DNA of 33,831 nucleotides, from positions 1 through 33,831 of the forward strand of contig JABIGL010000194.1 of assembly GCA_018650185.1 (NCBI GenBank), written 5' to 3'. This DNA is from Chloroflexota bacterium (GTDB lineage: Bacteria; Chloroflexota; Dehalococcoidia; Lucifugimonadales; Lucifugimonadaceae). The notes below the pieces were generated by a model. That model did no database searches, was not told where the DNA came from, and saw only the letters and a list, made by a program, of their open reading frames with translations. The translations under genes and the position numbers were made by a program. Of the stretch, positions 7,418 to 14,880 are shown one piece after another; the stretch's first letter is position 1; each line of letters opens with the position of its first letter.

Positions 7418-9271
7418 ATGTTCGTGATCGGAACCGCCGGCCACGTCGACCACGGCAAGTCGACCCTTATCGAGGCCCTGACCGGGATCGATCCTGACCG
7501 CCTGCGCGAGGAGAAGTCGCGTGGCATGACCATCGAGCTTGGCTTTGCGTGGGTAACGCTGCCGGGCGGACGAGAGGTCAGCATCGTGGACGTGCCCGGA
7601 CACGAACGTTTCATCAAGACGATGCTCATGGGCGCGGGCGGCGTGGACCTCGCGCTGTTGATCGTGGCGGCCGACGAAGGCGTGATGCCGCAGACGCGTG
7701 AACACCTGGCGATCTTAGATTTACTTGGAATCGAACGCGGCATCGTTGCGCTCACCAAAAGCGATCTCGTTGAGCCGGACTGGATTGAGCTGGTCACAGC
7801 GGAGATCGAGGAGACGCTCGTCGGCACTTCGCTCGAAGGCGCGCCGGTGCTTCCGGTGTCCGCAGTTACAGGCGACGGCCTACCGGAACTGCTGTCCACG
7901 ATCGACTCGGCGCTCGACGAAATGCCGGACAAGCGTGATCTCGGACGTCCACGGCTACCCGTTGACCGATCATTCACCATCTCCGGCTTCGGCACCGTCG
8001 TGACAGGAACCCTGGTCGACGGGACGTTACGGGTCGGTCAGGAAGTTGAGCTGCTGCCTGAAGGGGTGAAGTGCAGGATTCGCGGTCTTCAGACGCATCA
8101 AACGTCGGAAGAGATCGCTTACCCCGGCACTCGGGTCGCAGTGAACCTGAGCGGTATTTCGCATGACGAGGTTTCGCGTGGCGACGTAGTCACGACACCC
8201 GGCTGGTTATCAGCCGGAGATGCAATCGACGTGTCTCTTCGGCTGATCCTGGATGCACCTCGTTCTATCAAGCACAACGCCACCGTCACTTTCCACGTGG
8301 GGGCGGCAGAAACACCGGCCCGCATCCGGTTGCTCGCCGTGGACGAAATGGCGCCCGGAGATAGCAGCTGGGCCCAGATCAAACTCCAGGACCCAATGCC
8401 GGTCGTGAAGGACGATCTCTTTGTCATCCGAGACTCGAACTACACCCTCGGTGGCGGCGTTGTTGTGGAGGCGCATGCGAAGCGCCACAGGCGCAATCAC
8501 CAACCGACATTGGACCGACTTGAGACCCTGCGCCAGGGATCTGATTCGGACGTCCTGCATTCTGCGTTGGCGTCCACTGAACCAGCAGCAGCGGGTGCAC
8601 TAGCACAGGCGGCCAACCTGCCTGAAAACGCCATCGATGAGCAACTTGCAGTGCTTGTCGAGGACGGCCTCGCCGTTCCGCTGGGCGAAGGTGCAGGCAC
8701 GGTGTTTTACTCTTCCGGTGGCTGGGCACGCGTAGCTGCAGAGGCCGCCACTACGATTAGTGGATATCACAGCGTATTCCCACTACGACAGGGGATGCCC
8801 CGGGAGGAGCTGCGCAGCCGACTCGAGATGCGTGCGGCGGTCTTCAATCTGGTTGTCGAGAGATTGGTCGCAGACTCAGCTATCGAGGACGATGGCTCCA
8901 CGGTACGTATCCCGGGGCACGCGCCTGAGTTGGACGACGCCCAGAAGCAGATCGTCGACGGCTATCTGAAGCAGCTTGGCCAGAATCCTTATTCACCCCC
9001 CACCGACCAGCCTATTGACCCTGAACTGGTGGCAGCGCTGGCCGAGCAGGGTGAGGTGATCCGTGCCTCTGAAGATGTCGTTTTCCTGAAATCAGCGTAC
9101 GACCAGATGCTTGACGGTGTCCGCAAGCAGGCGGCAGAGAGTGGACAGATCACCATCACGGACGTGCGTGAAATGTTTGGCACGAGCCGGAAGTACACGC
9201 TCGCCCTCCTGGAGTACATGGACCGTCAGCAGATCACGCGCCGCATGGGCGACGAACGGGTGCTCCGATGA
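7418..9271 (+). CDS. selB: Selenocysteine-specific elongation factor SelB
   Basis: SelB delivers selenocysteyl-tRNA to ribosomes at UGA codons marked by a downstream SECIS hairpin. From the ATG at 7418 the product is 617 residues, close to the E. coli length. Visible are G1 GHVDHGKST (8-16), G3 DVPGHE (58-63), G4 TKSD (113-116), a domain 2 segment SGFGTVVTGTLVDG, and a long C-terminal region (about 400-617) fitting the winged-helix repeats that bind SECIS RNA. In-frame starts at 7313 and 7361 would add a 35-residue Ser/Pro/Arg-rich lead unlike the family, so 7418 is preferred. No selA, selD, selC or obvious UGA-containing selenoprotein gene lies in the window. It overlaps the next gene by four bases (ATGA). 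Confidence 0.88.
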   Translation: MFVIGTAGHVDHGKSTLIEALTGIDPDRLREEKSRGMTIELGFAWVTLPGGREVSIVDVPGHERFIKTMLMGAGGVDLALLIVAADEGVMPQTREHLAILDLLGIERGIVALTKSDLVEPDWIELVTAEIEETLVGTSLEGAPVLPVSAVTGDGLPELLSTIDSALDEMPDKRDLGRPRLPVDRSFTISGFGTVVTGTLVDGTLRVGQEVELLPEGVKCRIRGLQTHQTSEEIAYPGTRVAVNLSGISHDEVSRGDVVTTPGWLSAGDAIDVSLRLILDAPRSIKHNATVTFHVGAAETPARIRLLAVDEMAPGDSSWAQIKLQDPMPVVKDDLFVIRDSNYTLGGGVVVEAHAKRHRRNHQPTLDRLETLRQGSDSDVLHSALASTEPAAAGALAQAANLPENAIDEQLAVLVEDGLAVPLGEGAGTVFYSSGGWARVAAEAATTISGYHSVFPLRQGMPREELRSRLEMRAAVFNLVVERLVADSAIEDDGSTVRIPGHAPELDDAQKQIVDGYLKQLGQNPYSPPTDQPIDPELVAALAEQGEVIRASEDVVFLKSAYDQMLDGVRKQAAESGQITITDVREMFGTSRKYTLALLEYMDRQQITRRMGDERVLR

Positions 9272-9756
9272 CAGCCGATTCGCTGATCCTGCGTCTTCCG
9301 TCATCGACACAGTCCGTGTCGGCATTCCACTCCCTCCTGCGAACCACCCAAGCCGCAGCACGTGAAGCGGCGCAGAGTTCGCCCGAAGGAGCTGCCGCGT
9401 TCGCTTCTTCTCCCGCGCCGCAGCTCATATTTGAGGTCACGGATGCATCAGATGATGGGCTATCTCTCGAATTTCGGTTTGCCGAGGCATCCGCTGAACA
9501 CGCCCCTCATCCGGTGTCGGCTATGGCGTTCGAGGCGTTCCTGGACGGGTTGTCCAGCTACATTAAATCCAGCCCTATGCGAACCCTGTGGGGTGATGTG
9601 CCGACTCGTGGGGAGCGGTCCGGACAGGAAAGCGGGCCGCTGGATGATCGGATGGAACAGGTGTTATCTGAGCTTGAGAGGCTCGGCGATATCGAACTAA
9701 GTTCTGGCGTACGACGAATTCGACTCACCAGCGGCGGCGTGGAGATCACGCCTTAA
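9268..9756 (+). CDS. Unknown protein translationally coupled to selB
   Basis: I do not recognise this 162-residue protein. Its ATG overlaps the selB stop in an ATGA, so translation is probably coupled to SelB. The sequence has no signal peptide or membrane segment. An Ala/Ser-rich N-terminal half (TQAAAREAAQSSPEGAAAF) is followed by a mixed helix-strand region and a basic end (SSGVRRIRLTSGGVEITP). A selenium-related role is possible from position alone, but nothing in the sequence shows it. It is followed after 26 bases by the first lactamase-fold gene, so all may be one operon. Confidence 0.65.
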   Translation: MTADSLILRLPSSTQSVSAFHSLLRTTQAAAREAAQSSPEGAAAFASSPAPQLIFEVTDASDDGLSLEFRFAEASAEHAPHPVSAMAFEAFLDGLSSYIKSSPMRTLWGDVPTRGERSGQESGPLDDRMEQVLSELERLGDIELSSGVRRIRLTSGGVEITP

Positions 9757-9782
9757 ACGTAACGGCTATCAACGGAGGAAAA

Positions 9783-10613
9783 ATGGCTTTATCGACAAAG
9801 ATCGGGCGCATCGAGATCGTAGCGATTTGCGACTTTATACCACCGCCCGCGCCGCCAACAGAGCCCTTTCCGGACATCCCGTTAGAAGCGTGGGAGCCTT
9901 ACAAAGAGTCATCACTCACACCAGATGGACTCTACCCCAGGAACTACGGCGTGTTCGTACTTCGGTCGGACGACTTCGTCGCAGTCGTGGACACAGGACT
10001 TGGCCCGGGACCACACGCAGCTCAAAACGGTGTTGAGGGGAAACTGCTCGAAAACCTTGCCGCTGTTGGCGTCCAGCCGTCCGACGTAGACGGGGTTATT
10101 AACACGCACATCCACCCGGACCACGTCGGCTGGAACATCGTCGACGGCAAGCCGACCTTCTCACGGGCGCGCTACACGATCTCTCGCAAAGACTGGGAGC
10201 ATTGGACCGCCCAGCAGGACGCACCCTCGTACGTCCCGGAACAGGTCGTGCCGCTGGAAGATCTCGAAGTGCTGGACCTTGTGGAGGACGACCAGGAACT
10301 CTTCATCGGCGTTCGGACGCTGGGCACGCCGGGACACACCCCGGGTCACCAATCGATCTTGATCGAGTCCGGCGGTGAATCGGCCGTGATCACCGGTGAC
10401 GTACTACATACACCGGCGCAGCTCCAGGAACCGGGCTGGTCGTTCCGGGCGGATATCGACAAGGCGGCCGCAATCGCATCACGCAAGATGCTCATAGAGA
10501 AGGCCATCCAGGACAAGTTGACCGTCGCCGCGGGACATCTCCGGTACGACGGTAATCTAGGTCACATCGTTGAGATAGAAGGACGGCGCTACTGGCAGGT
10601 GTTGGCGGACTAG
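9783..10613 (+). CDS. Metallo-beta-lactamase-fold hydrolase, paralog 1
   Basis: This 276-residue protein has the metal ligands of the metallo-beta-lactamase fold: THIHPDH (His109, His111, Asp113, His114), GHTPGH with His189, TGDVLH with Asp206, and a late AAGHL His near 255. The TGDV and GHTPGH context resembles lactonase and organophosphate-hydrolase-like members, so hydrolysis of a small ester or lactone is the likely chemistry; the substrate cannot be told. There is no signal peptide. The start has an excellent ribosome binding site (GGAGGAAAA). Its stop codon lies inside a long hairpin shared with the spacer before paralog 2. Confidence 0.85.
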   Translation: MALSTKIGRIEIVAICDFIPPPAPPTEPFPDIPLEAWEPYKESSLTPDGLYPRNYGVFVLRSDDFVAVVDTGLGPGPHAAQNGVEGKLLENLAAVGVQPSDVDGVINTHIHPDHVGWNIVDGKPTFSRARYTISRKDWEHWTAQQDAPSYVPEQVVPLEDLEVLDLVEDDQELFIGVRTLGTPGHTPGHQSILIESGGESAVITGDVLHTPAQLQEPGWSFRADIDKAAAIASRKMLIEKAIQDKLTVAAGHLRYDGNLGHIVEIEGRRYWQVLAD

Positions 10614-10641
10614 AGTCCCTTGCGGGATAGTCCGCCAACAC
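10599..10641. repeat. 14-bp inverted repeat between the two lactamase-fold paralogs
   Basis: GTGTTGGCGGACTA at 10599-10612 is perfectly complementary to TAGTCCGCCAACAC at 10628-10641, and the inner bases add a TCCC-TTGC-GGGA stem. The first arm includes the end and stop codon of paralog 1. There is no T-run, so it looks like an intercistronic RNA stabiliser, processing site or attenuator rather than a canonical terminator. Confidence 0.7.
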
Positions 10642-10671
10642 ATAATGTCACCTCATCAAGCGGAGGAGAGC

Positions 10672-11505
10672 ATGGCGAGATCAGCACGAATCGGGCGGGT
10701 CGAGATCCTCAATGTTGAGGACTACACACCGCCGCCGTTCAACCCACAGGACTTCTTCCCGGATGTTCCGTTGGACGCATGGGACGCACACCGCGCCCAC
10801 CATGCGCTGGATGAAAACGGTAAGTTCCGTGTTTCTTTCGGCGCGTTTGCTTTGATTTCTGACGACTTCGTCATAGTCGTGGATACGGGAATCGGGCCAT
10901 CCGTTCCTGAGATGTTCGGCGGTGGGGAAGGTCGGCTGGTTCCACGGTTGCGGGAGGCCGGTATTCAGCCGGATCAAGTGATGGCGGTGCTAAACACTCA
11001 CCTTCATCCGGACCATGTCGGCTGGAATATGACCGAAGGCGATCCGACTTTTAAGAACGCCCGTTATTACTTCTCGGCCGCCGATTACGAGTGGTGGACG
11101 AGTGAGGGTGTTATCGAAGAAGCTCCACAAATTCCAACACAGGCGCAGCCGTTAGAGGCACTGGGATTGCTTGAGTTGACCGGCGATGGTGATGAGATCG
11201 CACCCGGGATTCGAGCAATAGCAACGCCGGGTCACACGCCTGGACACCAATCGTTCCTGATCGATTCGGACGGAGCGAAAGGCGTCGTCACAGGTGACGT
11301 TCTTCACTCACGCGCCCAGTTCACGGAGCCGGAGTGGTGCGCAGGTTTTGACATGGATAAGCCAACTGCGATAGCCACCCGTAAGGCGTTGATCGAACGG
11401 ATCATGACGGAGCAAATGACCGTGGCGGCGAGTCATCTCGTGGTGGACTCAAACATCGGCCACGTGATTGAGGTAGAGAATCGGCGCTACTGGCAACCGC
11501 TCTAG
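10672..11505 (+). CDS. Metallo-beta-lactamase-fold hydrolase, paralog 2
   Basis: This 277-residue protein is clearly homologous along its full length to the preceding gene: GRVEILNVEDYTPPPF against GRIEIVAICDFIPPPA, THLHPDHVGWN against THIHPDHVGWN, ATPGHTPGHQSFLI against GTPGHTPGHQSILI, and TGDVLHSRAQ against TGDVLHTPAQ. All metal ligands are kept, so both copies should be active. The ATG at 10672 follows GGAGGAGAG at ideal spacing; an in-frame ATG at 10645 lacks one and would add nine residues. A tandem duplication followed by divergence is the simplest origin. Substrate unknown. Confidence 0.85.
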   Translation: MARSARIGRVEILNVEDYTPPPFNPQDFFPDVPLDAWDAHRAHHALDENGKFRVSFGAFALISDDFVIVVDTGIGPSVPEMFGGGEGRLVPRLREAGIQPDQVMAVLNTHLHPDHVGWNMTEGDPTFKNARYYFSAADYEWWTSEGVIEEAPQIPTQAQPLEALGLLELTGDGDEIAPGIRAIATPGHTPGHQSFLIDSDGAKGVVTGDVLHSRAQFTEPEWCAGFDMDKPTAIATRKALIERIMTEQMTVAASHLVVDSNIGHVIEVENRRYWQPL

Positions 11506-11607
11506 GGCTTTTGGGCGTAACGACCCATACACGATCGATTGATAACGGTCGTTGCCGACGAACACACTCGATGAGGGTGAGGAGTGTTCGAGTCCAACGA
11601 CTTCAAT

Positions 11608-11661
11608 TCTCCCTGTTGAAAACCCGGGAGATACTTCACATCGGCTCAGGATGACAGCCGA
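11608..11661. other. Hairpins in the convergent spacer after the lactamase-fold genes
   Basis: Between the plus-strand paralog and the minus-strand phosphodiesterase gene, TCTCCC (11608-11613) pairs with GGGAGA (11626-11631), and TCGGCT (11641-11646) pairs with AGCCGA (11656-11661). Neither is followed by a strong T-run. They may end transcription from either side, but support is modest. Confidence 0.3.
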
Positions 11662-11682
11662 CTCATGTTTAGAGATGGGCCT

Positions 11683-13131
11683 CTAATCCCGGCGAGCGTC
11701 ACCGTCGTCCAGGTACACCGTGTCTCCGACACGCGAGGTCCGGACGATTTGTCGGTACGTCCTCTTGAAGACCGTGCGACGCATCGTGTGGTGCTCTACG
11801 CTGACCTCCACTTGGTGGGGTGAAGGCCCTCCCACAATCGCTTCACTAATCTCCCGTCCGTCCATTTGTTCACCGCCGGGCAACTCCAGCAGGGCGAGGA
11901 CCGTCGGAGCAAGGTCGACGTTCCCGGTGGGCACTTCGCTCGACAGCCCGGATTTGAAGCTGGGTCCACCGGCGATAAGTGTGTTCCGAAGTTCATGTGG
12001 GCTCATGGATCCATGCTGACCGGCACCCGGTGCGCCTCCCGCTGAGAACGCATGTCCGGGTACACCCTGCTCATTCTCATCGTGGTTCCATGCGAAAGAC
12101 ATCGCAAGATCAGGACCACGTTCGCCATCGCCTCCCGCCAGTTCGAGTGGAAGCGTTCCAGCGATGCTCCCGGCGGCCTCGGACGATAGCAACGCACCGC
12201 ACCAGGGCTGCGTCATGAGCCATCGAGCGAGCCTGTCGGCGGTGGTCTCGTTTGGCGGGGTTGTGTAGAAGATGACCGACCCGCCGTTTGGCGCAACGAC
12301 CACCCCGTTATCTCCGGAGGCAGGGAACCCGGCGTCTCGGACCATGGCCTCGATCGGGATCACCTCTGAGATGGTCGAGTAACCGTGATCGGACAGCACG
12401 ATAACGTCCGTGTCCTCCAGGCGACCGTTTTCCGCAAGCCAGTCGAGTATCCGTCCAAATTCGGCATCGGCCATGGCGAGTGCACGCTTGCCGAGGTCTG
12501 AGTTGACGCCGTCCCTGTGCTGGGATTTGTCCGGTTCGGACGACCACAGCAGCGTCACATCCGGTTGGCGTTCCGACAGCACGTAGTCGGTGATGATCTT
12601 ACCAGCGTGCCGGACCCGGGCAGAGTTGGGGTACTCCTCGTCCGGCCATACACCGAATCGCTCGATAATTTCCGGGTGGAGATCATCCGGTAGGCAGAAC
12701 TCCGGGTGGATGGTCGCACCGTTTGAGAACTCAGGATGCGGATTGTGGACAAACGCGTTTCCGGAGGTCCCGACACCAACTGCAACGTACTGCTTGCCGT
12801 AGTGAGCGAGGATTTCGGCCAATGGCGGTGAGAGCAGAACGCGCCCGTCGTTGTGCGCAGCTAAACGACGAAGACCCGGCTCCAGTACAGGGAACTGCTC
12901 GCCGGGATCCATCTCACGAACGACCATCGTGTTACCGGCAAGTCCGTGTCCTCCCGGGTAGCGACCGGTCACCATGCTGGCGGCGTTAATCCGAGTAACC
13001 GTCGGAAATACAGGATGGTGCTTCTGAAATCGCACGCCTGAGTCGGCAAACGCCGATAACCGCGGCATCAACTCCGGGACGACCTGGGACGGCTGCAGAC
13101 CGTCGAACACCATGATGAATACTTGAGTCAC
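11683..13131 (-). CDS. Alkaline-phosphatase-superfamily type I phosphodiesterase / nucleotide pyrophosphatase
   Basis: The 482-residue protein has the two-metal site of the NPP-like branch of the alkaline phosphatase superfamily: Asp in MVFDGLQPS near residue 10, the nucleophile Thr in FPTVTRINAA, EPDKSQH (Asp and His), SDHGYS (Asp-His), and a late His in GQHGSMSPHELRN. It should hydrolyse phosphodiesters, pyrophosphates or related phosphoesters; the substrate is not evident. No signal peptide is visible, so it is probably cytoplasmic, unlike many relatives. The start is a GTG at 13131 with AGAGG just upstream. A spacer with palindromic repeats separates it from the metallopeptidase gene. Confidence 0.82.
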   Translation of the reverse strand: MTQVFIMVFDGLQPSQVVPELMPRLSAFADSGVRFQKHHPVFPTVTRINAASMVTGRYPGGHGLAGNTMVVREMDPGEQFPVLEPGLRRLAAHNDGRVLLSPPLAEILAHYGKQYVAVGVGTSGNAFVHNPHPEFSNGATIHPEFCLPDDLHPEIIERFGVWPDEEYPNSARVRHAGKIITDYVLSERQPDVTLLWSSEPDKSQHRDGVNSDLGKRALAMADAEFGRILDWLAENGRLEDTDVIVLSDHGYSTISEVIPIEAMVRDAGFPASGDNGVVVAPNGGSVIFYTTPPNETTADRLARWLMTQPWCGALLSSEAAGSIAGTLPLELAGGDGERGPDLAMSFAWNHDENEQGVPGHAFSAGGAPGAGQHGSMSPHELRNTLIAGGPSFKSGLSSEVPTGNVDLAPTVLALLELPGGEQMDGREISEAIVGGPSPHQVEVSVEHHTMRRTVFKRTYRQIVRTSRVGDTVYLDDGDARRD

Positions 13132-13186
13132 TGTGCCTCTTTGTTGTTTGGCGATGTGGTATTTGCTGAGATTGAAGGATGAACGT

Positions 13187-13261
13187 CTCCCTCACCCTAA
13201 CCCTCTCCCGCTAGGAGAGGGGAACCATATTTACAGTACGTACCCTTCGAGAGCCTCAGGG
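13187..13261. repeat. Two adjacent palindromic intergenic repeat units
   Basis: The first unit contains CCCTCACCCTAACCCTCTCC and folds CCCTCTCC (13201-13208) onto GGAGAGGG (13214-13221). The second, CCCTTCGAGAGCCTCAGGG at 13243-13261, pairs CCCT with AGGG and GAG with CTC. Units of both kinds are common, from general knowledge, as dispersed intergenic repeats in many environmental bacterial genomes. A relative of the second lies at 14787-14805. Confidence 0.6.
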
Positions 13262-13266
13262 TAGGT

Positions 13267-13638
13267 TTAATACCCGAGCTGGTGGAGTCGCTCGTCGTCT
13301 ATTCCGAAGTGGTGTGCGATCTCATGCACGACCGTGACCTGCACCTGGTAAATCAGGTCTTTTTCATCAGCGCAAATCTGCTCAAGCGGTCGTTTGAAGA
13401 TCGTAATTTTGTCCGGGAGCACCATGCCGTAACCCTCCCGTTCGGTCAATGCCACGCCTTCGTACAGGCCGAGTAGAGTTTCTCGCTGGGACAAACCGTG
13501 ATATTGACGTTGCTCGCCAGAAGGCCAGTCCTCACTCACGATCACCACGTTGTCGAGCCTATCCAGGAATTCGTCGGGAAGACCTTCAAGTGCGTCGGCC
13601 ACCAGCTCGTCAAACGCGTCGCGTGAAAGTGAACGCAT
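13267..13638 (-). CDS. Small zincin-like metallopeptidase
   Basis: The 123-residue product ends with VVHEIAHHFGIDDERLHQLGY, the HExxH...D zinc motif of the small predicted Zn metallopeptidase family (Zincin_1). The body matches the family pattern, with LPDEFLDRLDNVVIVSEDWP, a GLYEG segment and LPDKITIFKRPLE. Family members are single-domain proteins of about 115-140 residues with unknown substrates. The ATG at 13638, seven bases after the nfo stop, gives the family's usual start; a longer frame begins at 13677 inside nfo. The tight spacing suggests an operon with nfo. Confidence 0.82.
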   Translation of the reverse strand: MRSLSRDAFDELVADALEGLPDEFLDRLDNVVIVSEDWPSGEQRQYHGLSQRETLLGLYEGVALTEREGYGMVLPDKITIFKRPLEQICADEKDLIYQVQVTVVHEIAHHFGIDDERLHQLGY

Positions 13639-13645
13639 AGCCTGA

Positions 13646-14503
13646 CTAGCGGCTCGCTCCGGCGGCTTTTCGTGCATCTTTCATCAGGTCCACGTTTTTC
13701 TTGTCCGGCCCGCCCTTTTCGAAGCCAGGAACTTCCAGATACATGGGGACGTCTGCAAAAGCAGGGCGCGACATCATCAGCTCAAATCCCGCCACACCGA
13801 TCTCACCCTCACCGATGTTGTCATGCCGGTCCACGGCAGAACCAAGCGGCCGCATCGAGTCATTCGCGTGGATAGCGCTTAGCCGGTCGAGACCGATCTC
13901 TTTGTCGAACTCCGCCAACATCGCGTCCAGTTTCTCGGCGTCGTTCAACTCATAACCGGCCGCCCAGGCATGCTGTGTGTCCAGGCAGACGTGAACTCGT
14001 TCGCTTCCCACGTTCTTGATGATCGCCCCCAATTCGGAGAACTTCGACCCGATGTGATCTCCCGCACCGGCGCTGTTCTCCAGCATTAGAAGTGCGTCTC
14101 CGGGCGCAGCATCAAGTACCTTCTTGACGCCCTCAACGAACTGGTCCAGGACCGCTTCGAACCCGACACCCTTGTGGCTGGCCGGGTGAAATATCACGCC
14201 CAGGGCACCCGCACGTTCTGCGGTTTGGAGGTGGTTTGTTAGCGACTCTATACTCCGCTCCACAAGTGCCTCATCTTGCGAACCGAGGGCGCACAGATAG
14301 ATGCCGTGGAACACGGTCGGCCCCATGCCTGCTTCTTCGGACGCTTCTTTGAACTTCTCCACGAGCGCGTCTTCAGGGGATTTGAATCTCCATGCACGCG
14401 GGGATGACGCAAAGATCTGCATCGCCTCGGCCCCGATGTCCTGCGCCCTGCCGATCGCTTTTGGAAGGCCGCCCGCCGCCGATACGTGTGCGCCGATATG
14501 CAT
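13646..14503 (-). CDS. nfo: Endonuclease IV (AP endonuclease)
   Basis: Endonuclease IV cleaves DNA 5' of abasic sites in base excision repair. The 285-residue TIM-barrel protein begins MHIGAHVSAAGGL and carries the trinuclear zinc ligands in order: His in VFHGIYL, His in IFHPASHKG, Glu in LMLENSAG, Asp and His in CLDTQHAWAAGY, His in AIHANDS, Asp and His in VDRHDNIGEG, and Glu in YLEVPG. GGGAGGAAA upstream of the ATG at 14503 supports this start over a longer frame from 14548. The small metallopeptidase follows closely on the same strand. Confidence 0.95.
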   Translation of the reverse strand: MHIGAHVSAAGGLPKAIGRAQDIGAEAMQIFASSPRAWRFKSPEDALVEKFKEASEEAGMGPTVFHGIYLCALGSQDEALVERSIESLTNHLQTAERAGALGVIFHPASHKGVGFEAVLDQFVEGVKKVLDAAPGDALLMLENSAGAGDHIGSKFSELGAIIKNVGSERVHVCLDTQHAWAAGYELNDAEKLDAMLAEFDKEIGLDRLSAIHANDSMRPLGSAVDRHDNIGEGEIGVAGFELMMSRPAFADVPMYLEVPGFEKGGPDKKNVDLMKDARKAAGASR

Positions 14504-14742
14504 GGTATTTCCTCCCGACACTCGTGGAGTGCTCTTCGAGTAGAGCAACCCACGGGTAATTAATTCCAGTTGCGGTTCTGCACATTATGACGCTCTGAAC
14601 GAACCTCGTGGCACCTCGGCGACAGGAAATCCCAACGACTGGTCATCTCCGGTATGACGGATTAACCACATCTTGAGATTTCCGCAGTTGAACTAGTTTC
14701 TGGGGTCACCAGTGTCCGTGGGGCCGATCACCATCAGCCCTC

Positions 14743-14762
14743 GGGCGGACACGAATCCGCCC
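14743..14762. repeat. Palindromic repeat, GGGCG/CGCCC hairpin family
   Basis: GGGCGGA (14743-14749) pairs with TCCGCCC (14756-14762) around a six-base loop and is followed by CTACGGGG. It shares the design GGGCG-xx / xx-CGCCC then (C)TAC with the units at 14835 and 33573. Confidence 0.55.
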
Positions 14763-14786
14763 CTACGGGGTTGGCGAGTGACCCGG

Positions 14787-14805
14787 CCCTTCGAAAGTCT
14801 CAGGG
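14787..14805. repeat. Palindromic repeat of the CCCTTCGA...CTCAGGG type
   Basis: CCCTTCGAAAGTCTCAGGG is closely related to the unit at 13243-13261 (CCCTTCGAGAGCCTCAGGG), with 16 of 19 bases the same. It pairs CCCT with AGGG. Confidence 0.55.
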
Positions 14806-14834
14806 CACGACCGGCAGTTCTGCACGGAAGCGAA

Positions 14835-14854
14835 GGGCGTATTGCCATACGCCC
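14835..14854. repeat. Palindromic repeat, GGGCGTAT/ATACGCCC hairpin
   Basis: GGGCGTAT (14835-14842) pairs with ATACGCCC (14847-14854) around TGCC, followed by CTACA. The same 8-bp stem, with loop TCCC, recurs at 33573-33592 almost 19 kb away. Confidence 0.65.
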
Positions 14855-14880
14855 CTACAACGCTACCCGCCGATGGAACC

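Larger units (their letters stand above)
14504..14880. other. 377-base non-coding stretch between secF and nfo, carrying repeats
   Basis: No gene is visible. The right half holds three palindromic repeat units listed separately (14743-14762, 14787-14805, 14835-14854). The left part contains the nfo ribosome binding site and presumably its promoter. The repeats lie immediately downstream of secF and are the likeliest 3' end of the long housekeeping transcript. Confidence 0.5.

Noticed and set aside
7418-11505. Selenoprotein gene encoded near selB
   Set aside because: The adjacent genes are complete without in-frame TGA read-through, and no frame extension past a TGA gave recognisable protein.
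11586-11595. GTTCGAGTCC, resembling a tRNA T-loop
   Set aside because: No acceptor, D or anticodon arms could be drawn around it; it is part of a simple hairpin in a convergent spacer.
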